A stretch of 64,000 bases of DNA from NCBI GenBank assembly GCA_965246925.1, contig OZ251994.1:620001-684000 (forward strand), given 5' to 3'. Below the pieces are notes generated by a model. The model was given only the letters and a program-made list of their open reading frames with translations. It made no database searches and had not been told where the DNA came from. Positions 8,824 through 17,834 of the stretch are shown here, in pieces. The stretch is from JANPPS01 sp965246925 (GTDB lineage: Bacteria; Pseudomonadota; Alphaproteobacteria; Acetobacterales; Acetobacteraceae). The position numbers and the translations under genes were made by a program. Each line of letters begins with the position of its first letter. Position 1 is the stretch's first letter.

Positions 8824-10854
8824 TTACGCAAGCCCCAATGTGGTGAGGATGAGGTCGATGAGCTTGATGCCGATGAACGGCGCGATCAGGCCGCCCAGGC
8901 CGTAGATCAGCAGGTTGCGCCGCAGCAGCGCCGCGGCGCCGAGCGGCACGAACTTCACGCCGCGAAGGGCGAGCGGCACCAGCGCCACGATGATCAGCGC
9001 GTTGAAGATCACCGCCGACAGGATGGCCGATTGCGGGCTATGCAGCCGCATGATGTTGAGCGCCTGCAGTCCCGGGTAGGTCGCGACGAAGATGGCCGGG
9101 AGGATGGCGAAGTATTTGCTGACGTCGTTGGCGATGCTGAAGGTGGTGAGCGAGCCGCGGGTGATGAGCAGTTGCTTGCCGATCTCCACGATCTCGATCA
9201 GCTTGGTGGGGTCGCTGTCCAGATCGACCATGTTCCCCGCCTCGCGCGCGGCCTGGGTGCCGGTCTGCATGGCGACGCCGACGTCGGCCTGGGCCAAGGC
9301 GGGCGCGTCGTTGGTGCCGTCACCGCACATGGCGACGAGACGGCCCTCTGACTGCACGTTGCGGATGTAGTCCAGCTTATCCTGCGGCGTGGCCTGGGCC
9401 AGGAAGTCGTCCACGCCGGCTTCGGTGGCGATGGCGGCGGCGGTGACCGGGTTGTCACCGGTGATCATGACGGTGCGGATGCCCATCTGACGCAGGCTGG
9501 CGAAACGGTCGCGGATGCCGGGCTTCACGATGTCTTTCAGCTCGATCACGCCGAGCAGCCTGCCCTCGGCGGTGACGGCGAGCGGCGTGCCGCCGGCGCG
9601 GGCGACCTTCTCCACCGCGGCGGTGAAGGCGGATGGCGCCGGGCCGGTGCTGGCCAGCACGCTATCGACCGCGCCCTTGCGCCAGGAGCGTCCGTTGGCG
9701 TCCAGGCCCGAGACGCGGGTCTGCGCGGTGAACGGCACCACGGTGGCGCCCGGCGGCATGTCGGGGCTGAGGCCGTAGCGGTCTTTGACGAAGGTGATGA
9801 TGCTGCGGCCCTCGGGCGTGTCGTCACCCAAGGAGGCCAGCACGGCGGCCTCGGCCAGGGTTTGTTCGGTGACGCCGGGCACCGGGGTGAGGCCGGCGGC
9901 CATGCGGTTGCCGAAGGTGATGGTGCCGGTTTTGTCCAGCAACAGGGTGTCGACGTCGCCCGCCGCCTCCACCGCGCGGCCCGAGGTCGCGACGACGTTG
10001 AACCGGATCAGCCGGTCCATGCCGGCGATGCCGATGGCCGACAGCAGGCCACCGATGGTGGTGGGGATCAGCGTCACCAGCAGCGCCGCCAGCACGGGCA
10101 CGCCGAGCTCGGTGCCGGAATAATGCGCGAGGCCCACCAGCGTCACGACAGCGATCAGGAAGATGATCGTGAGGCCGGCCAGCAGCACGTCGAGCGCGAT
10201 TTCATTCGGCGTCTTGCGGCGCTCGGCACCCTCCACCAGGGCGATCATGCGGTCGATGAAGGTGCCGCCGGGGTCGGCGGTGATGCGGATCACGAGCCAG
10301 TCCGACACGATCTGCGTGCCGCCGGTGACGGCCGACCGGTCTCCGCCGGCCTCCCGGATGACGGGAGCGCTTTCGCCGGTGATGGCGCTCTCGTTGACGC
10401 TGGCCACACCCTGCACGATCTCGCCGTCGGACGGGATGAGGTCCCCGGCCTCCACCAGGACGTGCATGCCGCGGCGGAGGTCGGGCGCGGCGACGGAGGT
10501 GACGCTGGTGCGGTCACGGGGGTCCGCGAGGCGCTTGGCCATGGTGTCGCTCCGGGCGCGGCGGAGGCTCTCGGCCCGGGCGCGCCCCCTGCCCTCCGCC
10601 ACGGCCTCGGCAAAGGTCGCGAACAGGACCGTGAGCCAGAGCCAGGCGGCGATGGCGGCGGCGAAGGTCCAGGGCTGACCGGTGAGGGCCTCCTTCACGC
10701 CCAAGATGGTGACCAGGGCGGCGACCACTTCGGTGACGAAGATCACCGGGTTGCGGATGAGGCCGGCCGGGTTGAGCTTACGGAAGGCGTCGCCGGCGGC
10801 GCGGGAGATGATGGCGCCATCGAACAGCGAGATGGCTTCGGCATTCTGTGCCAT
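8824..10854 (-). CDS. kdpB: KdpB, potassium-transporting P-type ATPase catalytic subunit
   Basis: This 676-aa P-type ATPase energises high-affinity K+ import. The phosphorylation motif DKTGTIT lies near residue 306. The actuator TGES occurs in SAITGESAPV, and the hinge TGDNPVTA and GDGTNDAPALAQADVG motifs are intact. Seven or so membrane segments flank these cytoplasmic domains. It ends 10 nt from the kdpA stop in the conserved kdpA-B-C order. Length is normal. Confidence 0.98.
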   Translation of the reverse strand: MAQNAEAISLFDGAIISRAAGDAFRKLNPAGLIRNPVIFVTEVVAALVTILGVKEALTGQPWTFAAAIAAWLWLTVLFATFAEAVAEGRGRARAESLRRARSDTMAKRLADPRDRTSVTSVAAPDLRRGMHVLVEAGDLIPSDGEIVQGVASVNESAITGESAPVIREAGGDRSAVTGGTQIVSDWLVIRITADPGGTFIDRMIALVEGAERRKTPNEIALDVLLAGLTIIFLIAVVTLVGLAHYSGTELGVPVLAALLVTLIPTTIGGLLSAIGIAGMDRLIRFNVVATSGRAVEAAGDVDTLLLDKTGTITFGNRMAAGLTPVPGVTEQTLAEAAVLASLGDDTPEGRSIITFVKDRYGLSPDMPPGATVVPFTAQTRVSGLDANGRSWRKGAVDSVLASTGPAPSAFTAAVEKVARAGGTPLAVTAEGRLLGVIELKDIVKPGIRDRFASLRQMGIRTVMITGDNPVTAAAIATEAGVDDFLAQATPQDKLDYIRNVQSEGRLVAMCGDGTNDAPALAQADVGVAMQTGTQAAREAGNMVDLDSDPTKLIEIVEIGKQLLITRGSLTTFSIANDVSKYFAILPAIFVATYPGLQALNIMRLHSPQSAILSAVIFNALIIVALVPLALRGVKFVPLGAAALLRRNLLIYGLGGLIAPFIGIKLIDLILTTLGLA

Positions 10855-10865
10855 GGTTTTCGTCC

Positions 10866-12575
10866 TTAGAAGGTCTTGCCGGCGAGCATCGAGAAGTGCT
10901 CCGCCAACGGGCCCAGGCTGAGGGCCGGGAGGAACTGCAGGCCGCCCAGGATTAGGATGACGCCGATCAGCAGGCCGATGAAGAGCGGCCCGTGGGTGGG
11001 GAAGGTGCCGGCGCTGGCGGGCAGCTTCGGCTTGGCCGCGAGCGACCCGGCGATCGCCAGGACGGGGACCAGGAAGGCGAAGCGGCCCAGCAGCATGCAG
11101 GCGCCGAGGCCGTAATCCAGCAGCGGCGTGTCGGCGGTAAGCCCGGCGAACGCGCTGCCGTTGTTGCCGGTGGCGGACGTGAAGCCATACAGCATCTCGG
11201 TCAAGCCATGCGGCCCGGCGTTGCTGAGCGACGACAGGCCGGAGGGCAGCACGAGGCAGAGCGCCGTGCCGCCGAGGATGCAGAGCGGCAGGATCAGCAC
11301 GGCCAGCATGGCCAGCTTGATCTCACGCGCCTGGACCTTCTTGCCCAGGTATTCCGGAGTCCGCCCGACCATCAGCCCGGCCACGAACACGGCCAGGAGG
11401 GCGAAGACCAGGATGCCGTAGAGGCCGGAGCCGACGCCGCCCGGCACGACCTCACCGAGCTGGATGGCGAACATCGGGATCATGCCACCGAGCGGCGTGA
11501 AGCTGTCATGCATGGCGATGACGGCGCCGGTGCTGGTGACGGTGGTGCCGACCGCGAACAGCGAGGACGCGGCGGCGCCGAAGCGGAGCTCCTTGCCTTC
11601 CATGTTGCCCATGCCGGGGTCGATGCCGAGCGCGGTCAGCAGCGGGTTGCCGCCAGCCTCGGCCGCGTAGGTGCCGATCACGAACAGCACCATGAGGATC
11701 GCCATGGTCCAGAACAGCGCGAAGCCCTGTCGGCGGTCCTGCACGATCTCACCAAAGGTCACGGTGAGGCCGAACGGGATGATGAGGAACAGGGTGTTCT
11801 CCAGCACGTTGCTGAGGGCCGACGGGTTCTCGAACGGATGGGCGGAGTTGGCGTTGAAGAAGCCGCCGCCGTTGGTGCCCAGCAGCTTGATCGCCTCCTG
11901 GAACGCGACGGGGCCGAGGGCGATGGTCTGCTTCGCACCCTCGAGCGTGGTGGCGTCCACGTAGCCGGCGAGGGTCTGCGGCACGCCCATAGCCATCAGC
12001 AGGACGGTGGCGAGCGCGGCGCCGGGCAGCAGGATATAGAGGGTGACGCGGGTGATGTCGGCCCAGAGATTGCCCAGCGTCTGCAGGCCGCCCGCGGAGA
12101 AGGCGCGGCTTACGGCGGCTGCGGCGGCGATGCCGGTAGCGGCGGACAGGAAGTTGTGCACCGTGAGCCCCCACATCTGGCTGCCGTAGGACATGGTGCT
12201 TTCGGGCGTATAGGCCTGCCAGTTGGTATTGGTGACGAAGCTGATGGCGGTGTTGAAGGCGAGCTGCGGCGTCACGCCCCCCTGCCCCTGCGGGTTGAAC
12301 GGCAGGTAGTCCTGGAAGCGGAGCATCAGGTAAAGGATGAGGAAGTGGGCGGCGTTCAGCACCAGGAGCGCCACGGCGTAGCTGCGCCAGCCCATGCCGC
12401 GCGCAGGATCCACCCCGGCAATGGCGTAGAACCCACGCTCGATGGGGCTCAGCACGGGCGAGAGCCAGGTGCGTCCGCCACCGAGGACTACGGCCATGTA
12501 GCGTCCGAGCGGTACCGCGATTGCGAATACCAGCGTCAGCACGAGCGCGATTTGCGCCCATCCGATCATTGTCAT
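10866..12575 (-). CDS. kdpA: KdpA, potassium-transporting ATPase channel-like subunit
   Basis: This 569-aa membrane subunit carries the K+ selectivity filter, related to the SKT channel family. Filter-like segments visible include TNTNWQAY, LGTNGGGFFNANSAHPFENP, VTSTGAVIAMHD and TSATGNNGSAFAGL. It has about ten hydrophobic helices. The frame opens at ATG 12575, with a second ATG two codons later. It follows kdpF by 13 nt and precedes kdpB by 11. Confidence 0.98.
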   Translation of the reverse strand: MTMIGWAQIALVLTLVFAIAVPLGRYMAVVLGGGRTWLSPVLSPIERGFYAIAGVDPARGMGWRSYAVALLVLNAAHFLILYLMLRFQDYLPFNPQGQGGVTPQLAFNTAISFVTNTNWQAYTPESTMSYGSQMWGLTVHNFLSAATGIAAAAAVSRAFSAGGLQTLGNLWADITRVTLYILLPGAALATVLLMAMGVPQTLAGYVDATTLEGAKQTIALGPVAFQEAIKLLGTNGGGFFNANSAHPFENPSALSNVLENTLFLIIPFGLTVTFGEIVQDRRQGFALFWTMAILMVLFVIGTYAAEAGGNPLLTALGIDPGMGNMEGKELRFGAAASSLFAVGTTVTSTGAVIAMHDSFTPLGGMIPMFAIQLGEVVPGGVGSGLYGILVFALLAVFVAGLMVGRTPEYLGKKVQAREIKLAMLAVLILPLCILGGTALCLVLPSGLSSLSNAGPHGLTEMLYGFTSATGNNGSAFAGLTADTPLLDYGLGACMLLGRFAFLVPVLAIAGSLAAKPKLPASAGTFPTHGPLFIGLLIGVILILGGLQFLPALSLGPLAEHFSMLAGKTF

Positions 12576-12588
12576 GTGCAGAGGAATC

Positions 12589-12678
12589 CTAGAACTGCTC
12601 GGGCCGGACGAGCGCCCAGACGAGATAGACTAGCAGGGCGGCCGAGACGACGCCGCCCAGAATGAGATCGAGCGCCAT
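12589..12678 (-). CDS. kdpF: KdpF, small membrane subunit of the K+ ATPase
   Basis: This 29-aa ORF encodes MALDLILGGVVSAALLV-type sequence ending in VRPEQF. It is a single transmembrane helix with the typical KdpF tail R-P-E-x-F. KdpF stabilises the KdpABC complex in the membrane. The ATG at 12678 overlaps the stop of the preceding 27-aa ORF by one base (TGATG), and kdpA begins 13 nt downstream. Position, length and tail make the call firm. Confidence 0.9.
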   Translation of the reverse strand: MALDLILGGVVSAALLVYLVWALVRPEQF

Positions 12679-12761
12679 CAGATCCGCTCGCACAGCACGG
12701 CATAGAGCGCCATCAGCAGGATACCGCCGGTGCCCAGCACGATAATCAAGACGTCAGCCAC
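12678..12761 (-). CDS. 27-aa membrane peptide preceding kdpF
   Basis: The GTG at 12761 is preceded by GGGAG at 8-nt spacing and opens a 27-codon frame, MADVLIIVLG...YAVLCERI. It is one hydrophobic helix followed by a short C-E-R-I tail. Similar mini-ORFs ending in C-E/D-R-L sit directly before kdpF/kdpA in many kdp operons as I recall them, usually unannotated. The one-base overlap with kdpF (TGATG) implies coupled translation. The function is unknown; a role in Kdp complex assembly or regulation is inference. Confidence 0.7.
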   Translation of the reverse strand: MADVLIIVLGTGGILLMALYAVLCERI

Positions 12762-13050
12762 CTCGAAACTCCCGTAAACATGCTGGTGAGAGCTTGTGGG
12801 ACCGGCGTAAGGTGGCGATGTGGGTTTGGGTAGTATGGTATAAGGGCGCCGTAAAGGATTTCACGTATGAGTGAACCGCGCAGACCGGCGGTGCCAGCCG
12901 GAAGTGTTCCTGGCTTGGGGGGCTCGGCTGGAGCAGAAATGGAAGCTCGACAGGACGCGTAATCAGGCGATGGCCGGGGCAACCCGAAGCGCATGCCGGC
13001 ATCCCGGTGAACCCTGTGTCCGCTCTCTACGCCGTGCTGCTGTTGTGGTC
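12762..13050 (-). promoter_or_regulatory. intergenic region carrying the kdp operon promoter
   Basis: These 290 bp lie between the kdp leader peptide and the hairpin that follows the phosphodiesterase-like gene. On the reverse strand the stretch around 12825-12860 is the most A/T-rich part (TTATACCATACTACCC) and is where I would place the kdp promoter and KdpE site. I could not match a clean -35/-10 pair. Short frames here give no protein-like translation. Confidence 0.35.
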
Positions 13051-13079
13051 CCGTGCCCGGCGGCGACCGCCGGGCACGG
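13051..13079. repeat. perfect 13-bp hairpin after the phosphodiesterase-like gene
   Basis: CCGTGCCCGGCGG (13051-13063) and its exact reverse complement (13067-13079) enclose a 3-nt loop. It lies 6 bp beyond the stop of the reverse-strand gene ending at 13086, so it probably forms a 3' mRNA hairpin. No T-run follows in either direction, so factor-independent termination is uncertain; RNA protection is equally possible. Confidence 0.75.
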
Positions 13080-13085
13080 TTGGAC

Positions 13086-14644
13086 TTACTCGTCGCCGAA
13101 AAGCCCTGGCAGGACCCGGGTCCGCTCGATCTGCACCGCCTGCAGCTCCCGCGGGTTCAGCCCAAGCCCGCGCAGGATGGTTGGCGCAATCTGCGTCGTG
13201 TATACCCGGGATACCACCGTCTCGCGTTCCAGCCCGGGGGCGCTCACCAGCAGGGCCACGCGCCGGTCATCATCGGCCAGGCCGCCATGCTCGGACAGCT
13301 TCGTGCCGCCCGTGTAGATCACGCCATGGTTCGTCACCACCAGGAAATCCGGCGTGCGGCTGTCGGTGAACGGGTCGCGGTACGATTTTACAAGCTCGGT
13401 CCGGGTCAGGATTTTGCTGATGCCCAGTTGTACCGACGCCGCCCGTATGTCGGCCAGGGCTTGAGCGTAATCCTGTTGCTGCAACGCCGGGTCGAGCCAG
13501 ACTAGAGATACGTCATCGGCCACGTTGAAGGCGTAGCCGTGCTTGATCACCGACGAATACGCGTCCGGCAGCGCGCGGCGAAGGCTCGGATCGATCGGTG
13601 ACTGACCGTGCTTGGCGCTGACGATGATCGCCGTCCGCCAATACAGGCCCTGTGCCTTCAACCCCTGCACCATCTTGCCGAGGGACTGGTCGACGAAGTC
13701 CAACTGCAGCGTCAGCGCATTGCCCGGCGTCCCCGCCGCATCGACATAGCCGCCCGTGAGCCCAGCCGGGTCACCATAGCCGGACACCGCGAGCTTTTGG
13801 CCGACGCTGACCGCTTGGAAGTTCATGCCGAAGATGTTGGGCGTGCCGGGCTTCTTCCGGCCCGTGCTGTCCATTCCCTCAATCTGGTTGAGCACCGCCT
13901 GCACCTTGATGGAGTCGTAGGCGCGTACGCCGGCAAAGCTCGTAGTGTTGTCCTTGCCGGACGGCGCGCCCGGCAGCTGGGAATTGATTTCGGGCGTAAA
14001 CAGGTCCTGGATACCAGCACCCGAAGGGCCGTTCAGGATTTCGTAGGCCGGGTGCTTATCGGACCACGCCGTGCGCAGACCGTGCGCCCGCATGACCTCG
14101 AACAGGGTATTCACCCGGATGAACTGATGCGGCAGGACGGGGGTGCAGCCGGCGGCGGTTTTGGCGAGCGGCAGCTTGGCCGGGTCGATCTGCGTCAGTG
14201 GCTGGCCCAGCGTGCCCCCGCCGGTTACGTCGGCCACGCTCTTGTCCAAGTTTTCGGCATAGGTCACTTCAGCCCCAGGGGCACCGGCGCAGGCGCTGCC
14301 GGGCGCGTATAGCGTGCGGTCGAAGCTATCGTCGTAAAACACGCCGGACGAGTACGGTGTTCCGCCCGTCGCCTGCGCGGTCATGCCCGGAAAGCTGTCG
14401 GAGGGCGCGGAGGTATAGGCGTTGCTGTAGGTGGTCCCGCGCCTGGACAGGGCGGCCAGCGCGCTGCCGGCATGGGCGGCTACATAACGCTGCAGGTCCA
14501 CGGCGTGCATGCCGTCCACGCTGATGAGCAGGACATGCTCGATGCCCCGGCCCTCTTCGGCCCGGCGTCATCCTCGGCGCGTGCGAGTGTCGAGAGTAGC
14601 AGCACAGCGGCGCTGGCCAGCAGCAATTGCCTTCCGAGACGCAT
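13086..14644 (-). pseudogene. secreted alkaline-phosphatase-superfamily phosphodiesterase, frameshifted near its 5' end
   Basis: The main frame (GTG 14519 to 13086, about 477 aa) encodes an alkaline-phosphatase/nucleotide-pyrophosphatase-like hydrolase. It includes SVDGMHAVDL with the metal-binding Asp, a DSFPGMTAQATGG nucleophile region, SAKHGQSPID and LSEHGGLADDDR metal ligands. That frame lacks its beginning. A separate upstream frame starts at ATG 14644, with GGAGG 6 nt before it, and encodes a clear signal peptide (LLLASAAVLLLSTLARAEDD). The main frame is open back to a TGA near 14570 and reads EGRGIEHVLLISVDG. Restoring one base in the GGGCCGAAG stretch (about 14557-14568) would join both. 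It is either an inactivated gene or a sequencing error. Confidence 0.75.
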
Positions 14645-14780
14645 GGACATCCTCCATAGAACACTGATTTTCAGGGTGTCGGTGTTTCTAGGCGGAATGC
14701 ATACGTATGGGCCGTTACACTAAAATGATCGTTCGAAGACTGAAGATCCTAAACCTAACGTCCGGTAGGCTAGTAGCATT

Positions 14781-16166
14781 TTAAGCCGGATCGATGGGGG
14801 CAGGGGGAACACCGCCGGCTTCGATGGCTTCGCCCGCGTCGAGCAGTGCCGCCTCTTGGTAGCGTCCGGCGATGAGTTGTACGCCGACCGGGGCCGTGCC
14901 GGATAGGCCGGTCGAAACGACCAGGCCGGGAAGGCCCATTAGGGGTAGGCCGGTTTGGGTGAGTTGTGCGGCCCCGACGGCTTCGAAATCTACGATGTCG
15001 GCGTCGTTGGCGAACGGCAGTTCGGCGGAGACTGGAAGCAGTAATATCGGGTGGCGCTCGAGGAAAAGCAGCCACTCCCGGGTTAGTGTCTGACGGCGGA
15101 CTAGGGCGCGGGGAATGGCGTCGGGCGGTAGAGCGTCCACCATGGATTGGAACGGGCGGATGCAGGCCAGGGCGCCGGCGTCGCCCTCCTGCTCGGCGGC
15201 GGCACGGAGCGCCGGGTAGCCGTCACCGAGCCAGAGCTGCAGCTGCAACTCGGTAGCTTCGTGGAGGGAGGGAACCTCCTCGATCTGGTCGACCGTCCAC
15301 CCCGCCCGTTCCAGCCGGGCGGCGGCGTCCCGCAGCGCGTGCTCGACCGCGGGCACGATGCGGAGGCCGCCGGGGCGGAGGCAAAGCGTGACCCGGCGCA
15401 CGTGCGGCATGTCCATGGGGGCCGGGGTCCACCAGGGGTCGCGCCCATCCTGCTGCGCCATGGCGTGCAGGCCGAGGCGCAGATCGGCGATGGTGCGGGC
15501 GATCGGGCCGGATACGGCCATGAGCTGCGGGCCGATGCCGCGGTCCGGGCCCGACGCGTTCCAGGCCGCGACGCGCCCGAGCGTGGGGCGGATGCCGTGC
15601 ACGCCGCAGGCATAGGCCGGGTAGCGGATGGAGCCACCGATATCGGTGCCGTGCCCGATATGGCCGATGCCGGCCGCGACACCCGCGGCGGCCCCGCCGG
15701 AGGAGCCGCCCGGCGTGAGGCCGCGGTCCCATGGGTTGTATGTCGTGCCGTGCGTCTTGTTGCTGGTGAACCAGCGGACGGAGAAGGCCGGGGTGTTGGT
15801 GCGCCCTAGGATGATCGCCCCGGCCCGGCGCAGGTTGTCCACCACCGGGCTGTTGCTGCGGGCGATCAGGGCTCTCTGCGCGGCGATGCCGTTGGTGGTG
15901 GCGTAGCCGGTCATGTCGGTATTGACCTTGATGGTCACCGGCACGCCCGCGAGCGGCCCCGGATCCTCGCCGGCGGCGATCTTGGCGTCGATGGCGTCGG
16001 CCTCGGCCAGTACAGCCTCGGGCCGGTGGTCCACCACGGCGTTGATGCGCGGGTTGACGGCGTCCAGCCGCGCGAGCGAGGCCAGCGCGGCGTCCCGGGC
16101 GGAGACGGTGCGGGCACGGACTTGAGTGGCGAGTTCGGATGCGGAGAGGCGCCAGAGGTCGGTCAT
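14781..16166 (-). CDS. amidase-signature family hydrolase
   Basis: This 461-aa enzyme has the complete Ser-cisSer-Lys triad of the amidase signature family: Lys80 in VPVTIKVNTD, Ser155 in the GGSSGGAAAG loop and Ser179 in GTDIGGSIR. It hydrolyses an amide or ester bond of a small molecule in the cytoplasm. GatA function is unlikely because no gatB or gatC is near. It is the last gene of the ABC transporter cluster, 13 nt after the second DppC-like permease. Its substrate is therefore probably imported by that transporter. Confidence 0.9.
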   Translation of the reverse strand: MTDLWRLSASELATQVRARTVSARDAALASLARLDAVNPRINAVVDHRPEAVLAEADAIDAKIAAGEDPGPLAGVPVTIKVNTDMTGYATTNGIAAQRALIARSNSPVVDNLRRAGAIILGRTNTPAFSVRWFTSNKTHGTTYNPWDRGLTPGGSSGGAAAGVAAGIGHIGHGTDIGGSIRYPAYACGVHGIRPTLGRVAAWNASGPDRGIGPQLMAVSGPIARTIADLRLGLHAMAQQDGRDPWWTPAPMDMPHVRRVTLCLRPGGLRIVPAVEHALRDAAARLERAGWTVDQIEEVPSLHEATELQLQLWLGDGYPALRAAAEQEGDAGALACIRPFQSMVDALPPDAIPRALVRRQTLTREWLLFLERHPILLLPVSAELPFANDADIVDFEAVGAAQLTQTGLPLMGLPGLVVSTGLSGTAPVGVQLIAGRYQEAALLDAGEAIEAGGVPPAPIDPA

Positions 16167-16179
16167 GTAGGGCAGCGTG

Positions 16180-16983
16180 TCACGCGCCGGAGGCGGGGTC
16201 CAGCCGGCGGCGCGCCCAATCGCTGAGAAGGATCACGCTCAGCGTCGTCAGTGCCAGGACGCTGCCGGGCGGCAAGACGATCCAGGGTGCAACATCGAGG
16301 GATCGGCGCCCCTCGGCGATCATGGTGCCAAGACTGGTCCTGGGTGGCCGGACGCCAAGGCCCCAGTATGACAGCCAACTTTCCAGTAGAACCAACTCGG
16401 GCAGAGACAGCGCGGCGCTTATGATCAGGGTGATCGCGGTCTGTTGCACAAGGCGGCCGGAGTCAAAGCCCTGGCCGTTGGCGGAATGCGGCATCCCGCG
16501 GGCAACCCTCGTATGCTGCTCCCAGCCGTATAGACCGAGGAAGCCAATCGACAACGGCAGTACGTTGCAGAGGAATGACACCACTGCCAATTCGAGCATC
16601 AAGAAGGGCAGCCGCGCCTCGAGCTTGGCCAACCATGATCCGGCGCGTTCCACGCGGGCGCTCGAGCGTGCGACGAGGCCGAGGGTCGCCCCGAGTAGGC
16701 TTGCCACGGCTGTCAGGCCGAATAAGATCAGCAGTGACAGCCGGTTGCCATCGATGAGCTGGGACAGCACGTCCCGCCCGAGCTCGTCCGTGCCCAGCAG
16801 ATTGTAATTCTTTCCGTTGAAGCTCAACGGAGGCGACAGGCGGTATCTAAGGTCTAACTGCTGTGCGCTATAAGGCCGCAGCTGATCGGCAAAGAGCGCG
16901 ATCAGCACCACCATCAACATCCAGACCCCGGCGGCGATGACCGGACCCGGTAACGAGCGCTTCTGCATGGCGACCGATGTCAC
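16180..16983 (-). CDS. DppC-like ABC permease, degenerate tandem copy lacking the coupling loop
   Basis: This copy of about 267 aa is a clear paralogue of the upstream gene: LGTDELGRDVLSQLI, LYGWEQHTRVARG, LLESWLSYWGLGVRPP and the shared terminus RRRLDPASGA. The segment between SANGQG and ITLIISAAL is 14 residues shorter than in its neighbour. It has lost the EAA motif (G...I..HILPN) that docks on the ATPase. It probably cannot couple to ATP hydrolysis and may be a decaying duplicate, or a partner that leans on the intact copy. GTG 16983 overlaps the upstream stop as GTGA and was chosen as start; ATG 16968 is the alternative. Confidence 0.8.
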   Translation of the reverse strand: MTSVAMQKRSLPGPVIAAGVWMLMVVLIALFADQLRPYSAQQLDLRYRLSPPLSFNGKNYNLLGTDELGRDVLSQLIDGNRLSLLILFGLTAVASLLGATLGLVARSSARVERAGSWLAKLEARLPFLMLELAVVSFLCNVLPLSIGFLGLYGWEQHTRVARGMPHSANGQGFDSGRLVQQTAITLIISAALSLPELVLLESWLSYWGLGVRPPRTSLGTMIAEGRRSLDVAPWIVLPPGSVLALTTLSVILLSDWARRRLDPASGA

Positions 16984-17834
16984 GCGCCAGAGGCGGGGTC
17001 CAGCCGGTCGCGTAGCCAGTCGCCCAGCACGCTGACGCTGAAGGTGGTCAGGACGACGACGGTGCTGGGGGCGAGGAGGATCCACGGGGCGCGGGTCAGG
17101 TACTCGCGCCCGTAGCCGATCATGTTGCCGAGGCTGGTCATGGGCGGCTGGATGCCGAGGCCGAGGAAGGACAGGCTGCTTTCAAGCAGCACGATCTCGG
17201 GAAACGACAGGGTGGCGCTCACGATCAGCGTGGCGGCGATGTTGGGGAGAATGTGGCGGAGGTAGATGCGGGCGGGAGAGGCGCCGAGCTGGCGGATGGC
17301 GGCGGCGTAGCCCTGGGCGTTGGCGGATAGCGCGAGGCCGCGCGCGATGCGGGCGTGCCGCTCCCAGCCGTAGAGGCCCATGAGGCCGATGAACAGCGGG
17401 AGCGCGTTGCCGAAGAAGGCCAGGACGGCCAGGGCCAGGATCAGGAACGGCAGCGCGGCCTGAAAGTCGACCAGCACCAGCACCGCCTGCTCGACCCAGC
17501 CGCGGAACTGGGCGGCGAGGAAGCCCAGCGTGGTGCCGAGCAGGGTGGCCAGCGCCGTGGCGCCGAAGGCGATCAGCAGCGAGATGCGGATGCTCTCGAT
17601 CAGCCGGGACAGCACGTCCCGCCCCAGCTCGTCCGTGCCGAGCGGGTGCGCCATGACGCCGCCGAAGCCGATGGGCGGTGACAGCCGGTTGCGGAGGTCG
17701 AATGCGGTGATGCCATAGGGCCGCAGGTGGTCGGCGAACACCGCGACCCCCAGCATCGCCGCCACCCACACCGCGGCGGCGATGGCCAGACCCGGTAGCG
17801 GCCGGCGGTCACGAAGGGTTAGCGTGGCGGACAT
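16980..17834 (-). CDS. peptide/nickel-type ABC transporter permease (DppC family)
   Basis: This 284-aa inner-membrane permease has the OppC N-terminal segment, GTDELGRDVLSRLI and the full EAA coupling motif AAIRQLGASPARIYLRHILPNI, followed by LLESSLSFLGLGIQPP. ATG 17834 overlaps the TGA of the DppB-like gene by one base (TGATG). A longer frame upstream is antisense shadow inside that gene. Together with the DppB-like protein it forms the membrane channel of the importer. Confidence 0.93.
   Translation of the reverse strand: MSATLTLRDRRPLPGLAIAAAVWVAAMLGVAVFADHLRPYGITAFDLRNRLSPPIGFGGVMAHPLGTDELGRDVLSRLIESIRISLLIAFGATALATLLGTTLGFLAAQFRGWVEQAVLVLVDFQAALPFLILALAVLAFFGNALPLFIGLMGLYGWERHARIARGLALSANAQGYAAAIRQLGASPARIYLRHILPNIAATLIVSATLSFPEIVLLESSLSFLGLGIQPPMTSLGNMIGYGREYLTRAPWILLAPSTVVVLTTFSVSVLGDWLRDRLDPASGA

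Noticed and set aside
8223..8831. N-terminal extension of the antitoxin frame across kdpC
   Set aside because: Arg/Pro/Gly-rich shadow of the kdpC coding sequence; the ParD family start is at 8222.
12746..13002. Two overlapping 82-codon reverse frames upstream of kdp
   Set aside because: Low-complexity, Pro/Ser-rich translations without ribosome-binding sites; they overlap the better supported 27-aa ORF and the probable promoter.
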